NCBI GenBank assembly: GCA_003996215.1
Contig: QJPP01001597.1
Span: 186,001-250,000, forward strand
DNA length: 64,000 nucleotides
Source of the DNA: Jaltomata sinuosa
Lineage: Eukaryota; Streptophyta; Magnoliopsida; Solanales; Solanaceae
Reading direction: 5' to 3'
Shown here: in pieces, positions 12,533 to 24,410 of the stretch
Position numbering within the stretch: position 1 is the first letter of the stretch
Layout: every line of letters begins with the position of its first letter
Translations under genes and position numbers: made by a program
The notes under the pieces: generated by a model
Database searches by the model: none
The model's input: only the letters and a program-made list of their open reading frames with translations
What the model was told of the DNA's origin: nothing

Positions 12533-13570
12533 TGCTGGCCAACCACTTTCTCCCTCATTTTCTTAAAATCCCAACTTCATTTTCCTCCATTAAAATAGCT
12601 CTCAAGACACCATTTTACCACATTGATCAACCAAACAACTTGGAGGAAATTATTTTGACGATCCTTGCTCATTTGTGGACTCCTAAATCCGGTAAGTTCT
12701 CTCTTTAAATTTTGAATTCTCCATGGATGATGAACCCAAAACCTCCATAGCTCACCTTGATCATTCCAAACAGGTTAAGAGTTGATAATTGTTGAATCTT
12801 GATCGTTTGTTGGCTTCTAAATCGGGTAAGTTCTTCCTTTATTTTTCCAATTTCTTCCATAAATTTTCATCTTTAAACCCTTGCTTTGCGGGCTGTTTTG
12901 AGCCCCATTGGTGGTCCATTTACGCTTAAATTTTGAGAATGTCCTCCCGGGAATGTGGGAAACACCATGGTGTTTTTTTGTTTTTGGCTTAGGTTGTGAG
13001 GCCCACGAGTCCGCCGGGACCCGAATTTTGACCCGGTTATGTTTCTAGCATTATAGGTATCATTAGATGCTTATTGACGTGTAGATTATTGTTTTGATAG
13101 TGTGTTAGTATTTTAGGCTTTCCCTGAGCAGTTTGAGCTTGGATGAAGCCGTTCCCGCAGCTAATCGTTGGACCATAGGTACGTTGTGGCTTTCCCTACC
13201 TAGATTCTTCATATATAGGCTATAATTGCATTACTTAGTATCCTTGGGTTGGTTTTTTAGGTTGGTACCCTCAGACCTTGTCTGCCTCTTCTGTCCATTT
13301 ATTTCATGCGTTGTTTGTACTATCCTTTGTAATATTGTAATTTTTACCCTTGTGGCCCCGTGTGGCCTTATATATGCCTCTAGTCCATAGACGGTGAGAT
13401 ATTTGGGAATGTCCGCGAGTCCCAGACATTATCATATTACTTAAGGATGGATATTTGTGTTGTAGAACCAATTGTGCCTGTGCAGGGTCGATAGTAATAT
13501 TTGTGAGCCATTTTGGGCTAATCTGTTATTTGCAAGCATATCATTCATGCAAAGGATTTTTCTGCATATT

Positions 13571-15633
13571 TGTCATGCCCCGAGGCTACTCCCTTGACGC
13601 ACCGGGATCTGGGACCACAAGTGCCCCAAGCTAACCCTTGTTCATAGCATAACTCGGATAAATCAAATAGACAAGCGGAAGCATAATAGGAAGATTCGAA
13701 ATCAAATGCATAAATAATCAAGTCAAATAGGAATACAAATCCAAAATGGGACTCGAATACTATCTATGTCTGAAAAGCCTCTAACTGTCATAAAGAGTTG
13801 CTGGGACAAGACCTCAGCTAACTCAGATTCTGAAATGAAAGCATAAAGATAGACGCCTCTAACTCTAGTCCTCGAATGATGAGGACTCACCAATACTCAG
13901 ATGAATGTGTGGCATAGTCTAGGCACGAGTCTGAGGGCAGGTGCTAGAATCTATATCGTAAAAGGATGAAACGCAAAATGCATCAATATTATAGGATGTA
14001 CTGAATATATGATATAAACAAGAATATGAGATAAGCATGCTAAATAAACTTGTAAAGATCTGCTATAAGTGTAAAATTAAAATGCAAGAGACTCAACGCA
14101 ATGCCAAAGCAAGATACACAAAATATCATAGTAATCATAATAGTCCTGAAGTTTGAAGGGAAAGAGTCAATGCATTTTAAAACCTGATACTATTTATGTG
14201 GGAGGTTCTCTAACCGACATAGACCATATGAGCTACATGGAATCTGATGTATACCCCCATCGAAAGGACCCAATATACCTTGCCAGGGTAAAAGGCATGA
14301 TTGTGGCATGATCACTAAATCTGATGCCCAACTGAGGGGACTTAGAACCTACGGGGGCAAGTAGTTCTATGACTAAGGGTACTCTCACCCCATCCAACTT
14401 GGTTCTAAATACTACTCCCAAAATAATACGTATAGCTCATATAATATTGATGCATATCTGGATGCAGAATTGATCATAACTAATGACATATCTAATGTCA
14501 AATCTGTTCATAAAGCATAAAGACATATGATGTCATGCAAATTCATATCATAAGTCTTAAAGCTGTGCATGTTCATAATTCAAGATACCCCTTCTTTTCT
14601 AAAATCATAACCTGAACAATTATGCATGCACTTTCATAATCAAGAGACCATGTTATCTAAACATGCCAAATTTATAATTGAAATCATGCAATTTAAAGGA
14701 ATCATGCTAGAACTCATACTTAACATATGGGCTTTTGAAAATACTTACTAAACTTCAATTGAAGCATGGGTAATAAATGTGAAATCATAAACTGAATTTG
14801 GGTAAGAACCCTAATTTCACAATTTTCTAAATCAAATAAAGATTTGGGGATTTGGGCTTAAGGGTGAAAGGAAACACATAATGAACACCAATATACCTTG
14901 ATTAAAGCTAACCAAACTGAAATTGAAAAGAAAAGGAGGCTTGAACTTGGAGCTTGAGACTTGGAGCTTGAGAGAGTTACTTTCTTCTTTTGGTAGATGA
15001 ATGAGGAAATGAGAAGGGACTTAGGCTAATAGTTTTAGAAATCATGCTAAGAATGGCCAAAATGACCTCACTTAGGAGTTAAAAGGGTGGGTAATTATAA
15101 AAATACCCCTGGAGTTTAATTAAGAAAAGCTGTAAAATTTCCCGGCTTCAGGTTCCACAGATGGGTTCCACGGGTCGTAGACTGAACTATGACTCATGGT
15201 TCCCACTCGTGGTTCCTAAGCCAAAAAATATAGGCTGCAGAACAGGTTCTACGAGTCAATAGGATGGCTCATCCATAGACCTGAGTCATAGTTCCTTGGG
15301 AATTCGTTGATCTCGGATTAAGTTCTACGAGTTAGTAGGATGGTCTATAGTTCAAACTTCGTGCCATAGAAGGCAGTCGTGAAACCTAGGAAAATTGTGA
15401 ACCCTCTGATCTGTTCTACGAGTTGACAGGATGGGCCGTAGTCTGAACCACGGTCTATAGAACCAACTCGTGGTTCTCAGACCAGGGACATAACCAGCAG
15501 ACTGGAACCACTGGTTCACTTCACGAATCATGGTTCAAACCATGGTCCGTGATTTGGACCCATAATTTATGAAAAGTTCAAAATCCTCAGATTTCTTAAG
15601 TTTAAAAGCTGGATCGAATTCTAGAATGTTACA
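13571..15633 (-). repeat. 3' LTR of element B, 2,063 bp
   Basis: It begins TGTCATGCCCC (plus strand) and ends AATGTTACA, so the minus strand reads TGTAACATT...GGGGCATGACA. Length and internal landmarks match the 2.0-kb LTRs at 52,259 and 59,316. These include the 'cagatttaatgat' region, the 'tactactccca' block and the leader with 'cttgagacttggagcttgag'. Confidence 0.85.
15150..15560 (-). repeat. Palindromic word island in LTR B
   Basis: Repeated variants of 'ttcyacgagt', 'cgtagwctgaac' and 'catggtccgtg' fill about 400 bases. On the minus strand the island ends just before CCAGGGGTATTTTTATAA (15,095-15,112). Confidence 0.65.
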
Positions 15634-15820
15634 ATATCTCCCCTTTGGGATCATTCATCCTCAAATGAAGACTAAACAAGGCAAAACTGAAGAGAAAATA
15701 GCCCAACCAATCAATAACTAATAAAATCTAGAGAACAAACATGAACATGGAGCTTGCAACTTAAAATATGAATGCGTGCTAGGATCATGAGAGAAACTGA
15801 TGGAATAGAATCGGAGAGAC

Positions 15821-17163
15821 TGATAAGTTGGTATTCTACCTACTTATTTAGCTTCTAATATTATGCTTTTGCTAGTATGAAGTGGATAAATAGAGCAACT
15901 TGACACAAATATCTTCTATTTTGCAGATTTCTGTGTTTAGAAGTGTTCGAGAAAGATTCAAGTGAAAACAAGTCAAATGGAGAAAAAAGAGGAGCTGATG
16001 TACACTGGCATAAAATTGGTCATTGCAATCGTAGAGAAAGAGCCACGTGATCATGATGACACAACAAAAAATCAAAGCATCACGACTGCGATAGTGGATC
16101 ACACGATTGAGGTTAAGGAAAAAATGGAACCTTGCGATCGCAATAAACATGCACGCGATTGCGATGAAGGCGTCATCAGTTGTAGGACAGATTTGGAAAT
16201 TCCCACTTTTAGAAACCTCAATTCACATAAAACTCTTCCCAACCAATTGGGAAAACATCTTTGGCTAATCTTTGGAACTTTTGGAAAGATTGGAGAGTAA
16301 GTTTATCAACCAACACCATAGGAGTGAAGATTTGGATGCTCTTTATTGTAAAATCTTTAGTTTCCATTCTTCAACTCTTGTTCTTAATTGCTATTTTATT
16401 GGTGTATTGTTAACTTGAAATTTTGGGTTTGTATTAGAGATAATACTTGTTGGGTTATTAAATTCATATATAGATTTTGCTCTTATTTGATTATTTGGGT
16501 CTATTGAATCCTCCATGCTTGAATTTATAGTCAATGGTTGCAAACATTGACTTAGCTTGCTAGTTTGGATTTTTTCTCAAGAGAGAAATTCTCAAATTCG
16601 GGATGATTCATTAGAGGGGATTTGGGATTTCCACTCTAGATCAAGGCTAGACATAGTTTGGTTGCCGAAAACTCCTATCTAAGAGTTGGGGTTAGAGATA
16701 ACCCAACTCACCCAAGTTATTTGGCTAGTTTATTTCTTACTTGTGTTAGTTCGGTAGAAAATACACGAGATATATGCTCGGTTGGTCGAGAGATAGTTAG
16801 TCATACCTTTAGCCAAGACTACCTAGGTTTCAACCGAGATATATGCTCAATTGTGAATTGAATTCCTATTCCTAATTCAACCTTGTTGTCCTCGCCTGGC
16901 GAAAGTATAGAAAGTCCTTGATCAATCTATCTTTTATTTGATTTTATTTTATCTTTAGTTGTAGTTCGTAAATCCCCCCTTTTAGATATCTTTTCCCCTT
17001 GTTAATTGAACTTCAATAAGTTGCTTGGACTCTATATTAGCTCAATTGCGACTATATTGTTCCCTTGGGTACGACCCCGACATCCATTGGGAATTATAAA
17101 TTTTGTTTTACTCTCACGATCGTCGTGACCTTTTACTTGGAGAGCACGATTTGAGCGTTATCA
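15821..17163 (+). repeat. 5' LTR of E1, 1,343 bp
   Basis: TGATAAGTTGG...GAGCGTTATCA. It has about 32 bases near 15,844-15,875 that the 3' LTR lacks. Related LTRs at 29,765 and 34,680 have similar sequence there, so the 3' copy suffered the deletion. An island of GATCGC-type words lies at 16,010-16,180. Confidence 0.85.
16010..16180 (+). repeat. GATCGC-type palindromic word island in E1 5' LTR
   Basis: It contains the perfect 12-base palindrome TTGCGATCGCAA at 16,132-16,143, with CACGTGATCATGATG, GGATCACACGATT and CACGCGATTGCGATG nearby. The 3' LTR has the matching island at about 19,835-19,990 with differing words. Confidence 0.7.
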
Positions 17164-17167
17164 AAAA

Positions 17168-17185
17168 TGGAATCGGTGCCAGGGG
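17168..17185 (+). promoter_or_regulatory. Decayed primer-binding site of E1
   Basis: TGGAATCGGTGCCAGGGG resembles the TGGCGCCGTTGCCGGGG primer site common in Athila-like elements, four bases after the LTR end. Confidence 0.6.
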
Positions 17186-17238
17186 AAAAATTGGTGTACT
17201 GAGTTATTGTAGAATTTGAGTTTACTTACTTTCGTTGA

Positions 17239-17830
17239 TCACATACTTGTGCTACCAAGCCGGGGTCGCCAACAGGGATGAAGAGAATGAGAGTAAGCCC
17301 ACGAAAATGATCCACCCTTTGAAAAAGAGAGGCCATATGCAAGCATCAAAGAAGAGGAAGATAGACGTGGATTCACCATCATTCGGTCTATTTTCCGAGT
17401 CTGGCGAGGCACGTGAGTCAGCCACTATTGCTGAGACTATTGGTTATCTCAGAATTGGGCCTCTGACACTCTGCCATATCTTCATCCAAGTCTATGGCAT
17501 GGATGCCCATCTTCGTCAGATTGTAGCAGGCTTACCTTTGGGTCCGGGTGAGACTTCCACCACACCAGCATTAGGGCCGCCACCATCCACTACTTCAAGT
17601 GGCCCTACACTGGCTGGTGTATCAAGCTAGTAGAAGCATATCAAGGAGAGGTTTCCTAAGGTAGAAAGGCGACAGAAAAAGCAGAGGGACCATTATAGGA
17701 AGCAAAGTAAGTTCCTCACGAAGATGATGAGCACTCTGAGGAAGCTATGTGGGTCTGACACTGAGAAGGATGCTGATGAGGGAGACTGGGTACTTTCTGG
17801 ACCTAGCAGTTCTGGTTCTGAGTAATAAAC
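17239..17830 (+). pseudogene. C-terminal remnant of plant env-like ORF in E1
   Basis: The frame starts mid-domain with 'ITYLCYQAGV', equivalent to 'ISLLCLRAG' in the copy at 9,525. It runs through a charged linker, a 'MDAHLRQIVAGLP' segment and a proline/threonine/serine-rich stretch. Two consecutive TAG codons near 17,627-17,632 interrupt it. The same frame then continues with a very basic 'RFPKVERRQKKQRDHYRKQ' segment and ends at a stop pair near 17,824. The N-terminal half is deleted together with all of gag-pol. Confidence 0.65.
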
Positions 17831-19667
17831 CCTTCTGAGAGCCCCCTCAAACTCTTCTCTTATATTGTTGCAGTGAGGGCACTGCACGTTGTTAGTTGGG
17901 GGTGGCTAGCACTCTATCTAGCATGTTATTTTATTTTGGGTATTGCGACCTTGTCGGGATTGTTTTCTTTGTATTATTGGATATTGTTGTGCCCTTGTCG
18001 GGCTTATTTTTGCTAAGTTTTGCCCTCGTCGGGTTTGTTTATTGATATGGATGGAGTTGATGGTTTAGGTTGTTAGTTCTTTTCTTGTAGCTTCTTCATT
18101 TTTATGTTTATAGAAAGTGTGTTGGATGTTTTGGAGCAAGGGGAAGTTTGAGTACCCGTTAGGCTAGATTTAGCTTGTCAGAGTTAGGACACAATATCGC
18201 ACATGTCGATATACGAACCATATGAGCTTCGCACATGCCCACTGTTGGCTTGTGCGTTGCACGTGCGACCCGTACTTTGGCATGTGCAAATCGCATGTGC
18301 CTGTTGATTGTGATAGTTGGTTTGATCCACTCTGTGTAGCCACACCGATTTAGATAGATGAATTGTCCAAATGATAGACTGAGTGACGTCATTCTTAAGG
18401 AAAAATCTTCACCTTTTGAGGTTTTGGTTGTGATTGACTTGTTTGGTACTAATGAAGTAGTCTTGCATATTCAGTGAAATAAGCACACCCTTCAAAAAAA
18501 ATTGTGAAAAGTGCATGGCGAAGATTAATGTTGTGACAACCCCTTTAATCTTTTTGTGACTCTTAGCCTATTAGTAGTGATAATATGGAATGTCTCCTCC
18601 TTTATTCTTGATTAGGAAGTTAAAAATTGATCCTTCTTGAATAATTTGCCCACTTCACCCAAATGACTTCCCATGACATCAACCCTAGTGAACCCCTTTT
18701 GAGCTTGTGACCATCCTTTGGCACCTTGTAACACCTTGACCTTCTTGGAACCTCTATTTTGACACCCAATCTCCCTAATTGCTTGAAAACAAAATATAAC
18801 ATACGCAAATGCCTAATTTTGGGGGTGCATGTGATCAAATGAGGAGACAAAAAGAAGTGCACTTCAAGTACAAGGTAGCACCTTAATTTTGAATTGAAAA
18901 TTGTTCAAAAAAATCAATCCAATGAGCAAATTCAAAAGCAAAAATAGGTGCTACCAAGTGAAGGTGATATAAGGAGTTGAATGATTATGAGTTAAAAAGG
19001 AGAATCTTGGGTTGTGTGAGGGAGAAATAAGGTAAAGTTGAAATTGAAAATGTGAGCGGTGTTCGAAATAAGAGCAAAAAGAATTAGGGAGGTGTACTCA
19101 CTTGAACCAAATGACATCATCACCTTAGCCCTAGCCAATATTGTAACCTGCAAGTCCTTTTTGATTCTGAGCTTGGCTACCCTACATTAGTGTCGACTTA
19201 CATGAAGGGCAAGCCTATGGTTTGACATGTGTACACTTGAACTTCCTTGTGAGTGTTTGTATTTGTCCCTTGTGATTGTATTTGTACATAATGTGTTTTT
19301 GGGACTTTTGTTCTTGTGAGGGCATGCGAATTAGGATAGTTGGTGACATTGATAAACTCCAAAAATGAGTCAAATGAGAATGTTTTGGTAAGCTAGTGGT
19401 TTGAGTCACATCATGAGGATTGGTTGTTGTCACTTGCTTGTTCTTATTGTGCCTTTGCATCATGAGTTTGTGTTTTGACTTGAAGGAAATGCTTAAAGTA
19501 AGTTATCATGTGATTGACTAATCGTTAATACCAACCGAAGTCATGTTTGGTGCTTGAAATGGGTTTTCCTTGGCTTGTGGTATTTTTATTTGCACTTGTG
19601 TTTTATTCCTCTTGAGTTAGAATTTTTAGGTTTCTTGAGGACAAGCAATAGTTCAAGTTTGGGGGTT
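17831..19667 (+). other. 3' non-coding tail of E1
   Basis: No gene is seen. It holds a block of GCACATG/CATGTGC words at 18,185-18,310, a motif pair 'aatgatagactgagtgacgtcattcttaagg' shared with 8,135-8,165, and the purine tract AGTTTGGGGG just before the 3' LTR. Confidence 0.6.
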
Positions 19668-20980
19668 TGATAAGTTGGTATTCTACCTACTATGAAGTGG
19701 ATAAATAGTGCAACTTGACACAAATTTCTTTTATTTTGCAGATTTCTGTGTTTTAGAAGTGTTCGAGAAAGATTCAAGTGAAAACAAGTCAAATGGAGCA
19801 AAAAGAGGAGTTGTTAGACACTGGCATCAAATTGGTCATCGCAATCGTGAAGACAGAGCCACACGATCGCGGTGAGTCAGTAGAAACTCAAAACATCACG
19901 ACCGCGATAGTGGATCACGCGATCCCGGTTAAGGAAAAAAGTGGAACCTCATGATCGTGATAGACAGGCACGCGATTGCGATGAAGGCGTCAGCAGCTGT
20001 AGGACAGATTTTGGAAATTCCCACTTTTGGAAACCCTAATTCACATAAAACTCTTCCCAGCCGATTGGGAATACATCTTTGGCTAATCTTTGGAACTTTT
20101 GGCAAGCTTAAAGAGCAAGTTCATCAACCAACACAATAAGAGTGAAGATTTGGATGCTCTTTATTGTAATATCTTTAGTGTCCATTCTTCAACTCTTGTT
20201 CTTAATTGCTATTTTATTGGTGTATTGTTGACTTGAGATTTTGGGTTTGTATTAGAGATAATACTTGTTGGGTTATTAAATTCATATATAGATTTTGCTC
20301 TTGTTTGATTATTTGGGTCTATTGAATCCTCCATGCTTGAATTTATAGTCAATGATTGCAAACATTGACTTAGCTTGCTAATTTGGGTTTTTGCTCGAGA
20401 GAAAAATTCTCGAATTCAGAAAGATTCATTATTGGGGATTTGGGGTTTCCACTCTTGATCAAGGCTAGACATAGCTTGGTTGCCAAAAACTCCCATCTAA
20501 GAGTTGGGGTTAGAGATAACCCAACTCACCCAAGTTATTTGGCTGGTTTATTGCTTACTCATGTTAGTTCGAGAGAAAATACACGAGATATATTCTTGAT
20601 TGGTCGAGAGACAGTTAGGCATACCTTTATCCAAGACTACCTAGGTGCCAATCGGGTGCAAGTCTTTTGAATTGAATTTCCATTCCCAATTCTCCCTTGT
20701 TGTCCTTGTTTGGCGAAAGCAAGGAAAGCCATTGATCAATCTATCTTTTATTTGATTTTCTTTTATCTTTAGTTGTAGTTCATAAATCTCCCCTTTTAGA
20801 TATCTTTTCCCCTTCTTGTTAATTGAACTTCAATAAGTTGCTTAAACTCTATATTAGCTCAATCGCGACTACATTGTTCCCTTGGTTACGACCCTGACAT
20901 CTGTTGGGAATTATAAATTTTGTTTTGGTCTGACGATCATCGTGACCTCCTACTTGGAGAGCACAATTTGATCGTTCTCA
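19668..20980 (+). repeat. 3' LTR of E1, 1,313 bp
   Basis: TGATAAGTTGG...ATCGTTCTCA. It is closely alike to the 5' LTR over its whole length, apart from the 32-base gap near its start and scattered substitutions. Confidence 0.85.
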
Positions 20981-22877
20981 GGGATATACGAAGGATGAAA
21001 CTATTACCTCAAGCTGAAATGGAGTCGGAAGGTAAGAGATGAGGGTAATTGGCTTTCATGGCTGATTCTGCTTCCCAAGTAGCTCCCTCGACTAGTTGAT
21101 TCCTCCAAATGACTTTTACCGAGGCGACTTCTTTATTTCTCAACCTCCGAATTTGATGATCAAGGATCTATATAGGAACCTCCTCATAAGTTAGACTAAT
21201 CATCACACCCAAATCCTCCATAGGAATAATCAAGGATGGATCACCAACACACTTCTTCAACAAGGACACATCAAAAATCCGATGAACCGCTTCTAAATCC
21301 GATGGCAAGTCCAACTCATAAGCAACACTACTAACACTCCTCAGAATTTGATAGGGACCTACAAAATAGGGAATAAGATTCCCTTTCTTTCCAAATCTCA
21401 TCATACCATTCATGGATGACACCTTCAGAAAAACCCAATCATCCACTTCAAATTCCAATTCCCTTCTCCTCACATCCGCATATGATTTTTGTCAACTCTG
21501 GGCGGTCTTCAACCTCTCCCTAATAGTCTGAACCTTCTGCACAGTCTCATGAACCAAATCTGGACCAATCAAAGCTACCTCACCTACCTCAAACCAACTA
21601 ATAGGATATCTACATCTTCGACCATAAAGTACCTCATAGGGAGCCATCGGGATGCTAGAGTTAAAGCTGTTGTTGTAGGCAAACTCAATAAGAGGTAAGT
21701 GATCATCCCAACTACCCTTGAAATCAACCACACAATCTCTCAACATATCATCCAAAGTCTGAATAGTACACTCTGCCTGTCCATCCGTCTGTGGGTGAAA
21801 AGTTATGCTAAGCTTCACCTGAGTACCAAGACCTCTCTAAAACGATCTCCAAAACTGGGATGTAAACTGAGTACCTCTATCTAAAATAATGGACAGTGGA
21901 ATACAATGCAATCATACTATCTCATGGATGTAGAGTCTGGCATAATCCTCAGCTGAATCGGTAGTCTTGATAGCCAAGAAGTGGGCTGATTTGGTCATCC
22001 TGTCGACAATCACTCAAATAGAATTGTGTTGCCTTCGAGTACGAGGAAGAACTGTAATGAAGTCCATATCCAAGTAAGAAGGTCAATATCCTGAGTCATT
22101 CCACCCTGTCGTTGATGCTCTACATTCACTGGCTGACAGTTGGGACACTTAGCCACAAAACCAGCTATGTCCCTCTTCATACCATTACACCAATAGACTT
22201 CTTATAGATCATGGTACATCTTAGTGGCACCAGGGTGAATAGAATATTTGGAACTCTGAGCCTCAGTCAAAATATTCTGTCTCAACCCATCTACATTTGG
22301 CACACACAATCGACCCTGATAATGAAGCACACCATCTCCCTCTTGGGAGAAAACCTCAACCCTTTGCTGATGGACTGCACCCTTCAACTGAAGCAAAATA
22401 GGATCACTGTCTTGCTTTGCCTTCACTTCAGCTACCAAAGATGATTCGAAACCATTCTTAACAATAACACCACCTTTTGTTGAGTCCATAAGGCGAACTC
22501 CCAACTGAGCAAGCCTATGAACCTCCTTAACTAATTCCTTCTTTCCGTCTTCAACTAAAGACACACTACGCATGGACAATCTACTAAGTGTATCTGCCAC
22601 AACATTAGCCTTACCCGGATGTTAAAGCACACTCATATCATAATCCTTAAGAAGCTCAAGCCATCTACTTTTATTGGTGAATACATCCACATGCACACCA
22701 TACAAGTAATGTCTCCAAGTCTTCAAGGCAAAGACCACGGCTGCTAACTCAAGATCATGAGTAGGGTAGTTATTCTCATGAATCTTAAGTTGCCTCAAAG
22801 TATAAGCAATCACATTACCAGCTGCATCAAAACACAAACCAAGCCAATTCTAGAAGTGTCATAATACACAACAAAGT
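20981..22877 (-). pseudogene. Gypsy pol remnant of element B: RNase H, integrase, C-terminal tether
   Basis: Minus-strand order is RNase H tail (22,877 to about 22,600: 'VIAYTLRQLKIHENNYPTHDLEL'), integrase zinc-binding region (about 22,280-22,140), integrase core (about 22,110-21,490) and a C-terminal region (21,473 to about 21,130) with 'LEFEVDDWVFLKV'. The tail after that includes 'EEVPI', where a chromodomain-like segment follows in the Tekay group. The second catalytic Asp of integrase is kept (GAT on the minus strand at 21,879-21,881). Stops and shifts between blocks disable it. It is close in sequence to the pol at 57,070-59,030. RT and everything upstream are missing past 22,877. Confidence 0.85.
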
Positions 22878-24410
22878 TTGACTATTTCAAGAAGGGTTTT
22901 CACCCTCATTAGCCTAAGTTCCTTCCCATTACTTCACTCATCTCCCAAAAAGGGAAATTCTTCTCCAAGCTTCAAGTCTCAAGCTCCAAGTTCAAGCCTC
23001 CTAAGTCTTTCCAATTCAAGTGGGTTATCTTCAATCAAGGTATGTGGGTAATCAACAATGGGTTACTTTTACCCTTGTGCCCAAAACCCCTAATTCAGTT
23101 TTAATTTCATGGATCTCCAAACTAGGGTTCTTATCCAATTCTTATGGGTTTTGCTAAATATGATCTTCTCATGATTTGATTTTGAAATTACTACTAAATT
23201 GCATAATTTTACATGGGTTTTACATATGAACCACTATTTCATGAGTTAAAGTTTAATCATGGTGATTCCTACATGCATGAAATTGATTTAAGCAAAATTG
23301 GATTTGATGGTATGTTTTTCATGGATATCCAAGAATGTGCATGCCTAGTTCCTATATTCTATGAGAATATATGTCTTATGAAATTGAACTAGATCCATGC
23401 AAATTTTTACAAGTCATGAAGTATGCAAATTTCACAAGTTATGAAGTATTATGCAAGACAAGACACCCGATGTTCCATCAATGCTCATGAATTAATTTCT
23501 AAAACCTAATTCATGCGTAGTATGACGATCCGGGGTATGAACACGTTATGAACACGTTTGGCATCAGATATGTCACATGTATATGAGCTCATATTTTATG
23601 TTTTGGGAGTAGTATTTAGCACCGAGACCAAAACTACGTTGCCACCGCAGGTTGCCCTCTGTGGCTTATCATGATAGGATCCTGGTACGACATGGTTCTA
23701 ACTTTGGCCGGTTAGTAATGCTCTTTCCAGTGGGGGTATATGACACTGGACATCATGTAGCTCAGTGTGGTTTAATATTGGTTAAGAGAAACTCCCACAT
23801 GTTTATTTTCAAGCTATGAAGTTAATGATTCTATACTATGAAACTTAAAATTTATTTCATGTTTTATGTTTTATACCTTGTTATTTATTCATGTTCTTTC
23901 TTTATGTAACAAGTTCATTCTTAAGCATGTTTTAAACTATTTTTATCATGATTCATGCATTGCTCGCATACTCGGTACATCCTATAGTACTTACACATAT
24001 CTTACGCTACATCCTTTGATGATGCAGATTCAGGTGTTCCTTTCCAGACATGTGGCTAGAGCTTCCAGGCCACTTTTCTGTCAGCTATTGGTGAGTCCTC
24101 TTAGGTCAAGGACAAGATATGTTTTAGTTTGTGTCGATTCCTTACTTCCGTACTTCGAGTTAGCTAGGGTCTTGTCCTAGCAGCTCCTTATATCATGTAG
24201 AGGCTGTTCAGACATAGACAGTGTTCGAGTCTCTTTCCGGATTTTGTATTTCTTTTGACTTGATTACCTATTTATGTGATTCCGGATTTTTCTGTTATGC
24301 TTCTGCTTATCTTTGTTATGTTTGAGTATTCTATGACTAAGGGGTTAGCTTGGGGCACTTGCGGTCCCAAGTCCCGTGTTATGTTCAGGGGGTAACCTTT
24401 GGGCATTACA
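22878..24410 (+). repeat. Partial gypsy LTR K, plus strand, lacking U3
   Basis: It matches the LTR at 52,259-54,268 from about its position 497 (around 52,755, at the presumed TATA/start region) to its end at GGGCATTACA. Shared landmarks are 'ttttcaccctcattagcctaag', the 'gggagtagtatttagcaccga' block and 'gctagggtcttgtcctagcag'. The first 500 bases (U3 with its word island) are absent. No primer site follows; Athila-like sequence begins at once. Confidence 0.8.

Larger units (their letters stand above)
11747..13570 (+). repeat. Truncated gypsy LTR C, plus strand
   Basis: It begins TGTAATGACCC at 11,747 and carries a GC-rich island at 12,400-12,520 followed by a TATA box. From about 12,990 to 13,560 it matches, in opposite orientation, the LTR at 62,100-62,750: 'gtttctagcattataggt', 'cttccctacctagatt' and 'gcctgtgcagggtcgatag'. 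It is cut at 13,570 by the terminal TGTCATGCCCC of LTR B, so B probably inserted into it. The missing U5 part would correspond to minus-strand sequence left of about 62,100. Confidence 0.7.
15821..20980 (+). mobile_element. Athila-like deletion derivative E1 with two LTRs
   Basis: Two direct LTRs (15,821-17,163 and 19,668-20,980) begin TGATAAGTTGG and end GTTATCA or GTTCTCA. They flank only about 2.5 kb. A decayed Asp-tRNA-type primer site follows the 5' LTR and a G-rich purine tract precedes the 3' LTR. Gag, protease and pol are missing: within about 75 bases of the LTR the sequence passes into the C-terminal half of the env-like ORF. The element is inserted in element B. Confidence 0.85.
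13571..22877 (-). mobile_element. Tekay-like gypsy element B, 5'-truncated and interrupted
   Basis: On the minus strand this holds the 3' LTR (13,571-15,633), a purine tract reading TGATCCCAAAGGGGAG just beside it, a short 3' leader (15,634-15,820) and then pol (20,981-22,877). Pol is cut in RNase H. An Athila-like element (15,821-20,980) splits it. The leader on one side and pol on the other rejoin in register with the intact copy at 58,900-59,130. The breakpoint sequences (gagac left, gggat right) both derive from ggaac in that copy, which fits a decayed 5-base target duplication. Confidence 0.85.

Noticed and set aside
12364..12708. A 114-codon open frame in LTR C
   Set aside because: It lies across the GC-rich word island and TATA box of an LTR, in a region non-coding in the homologous LTR at 62,750-63,300.
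16010..16180. GATCGC-rich stretch as a bacterial insert or methylation-site array
   Set aside because: It lies within a plant LTR, and the partner LTR has the equivalent stretch at 19,835-19,990.
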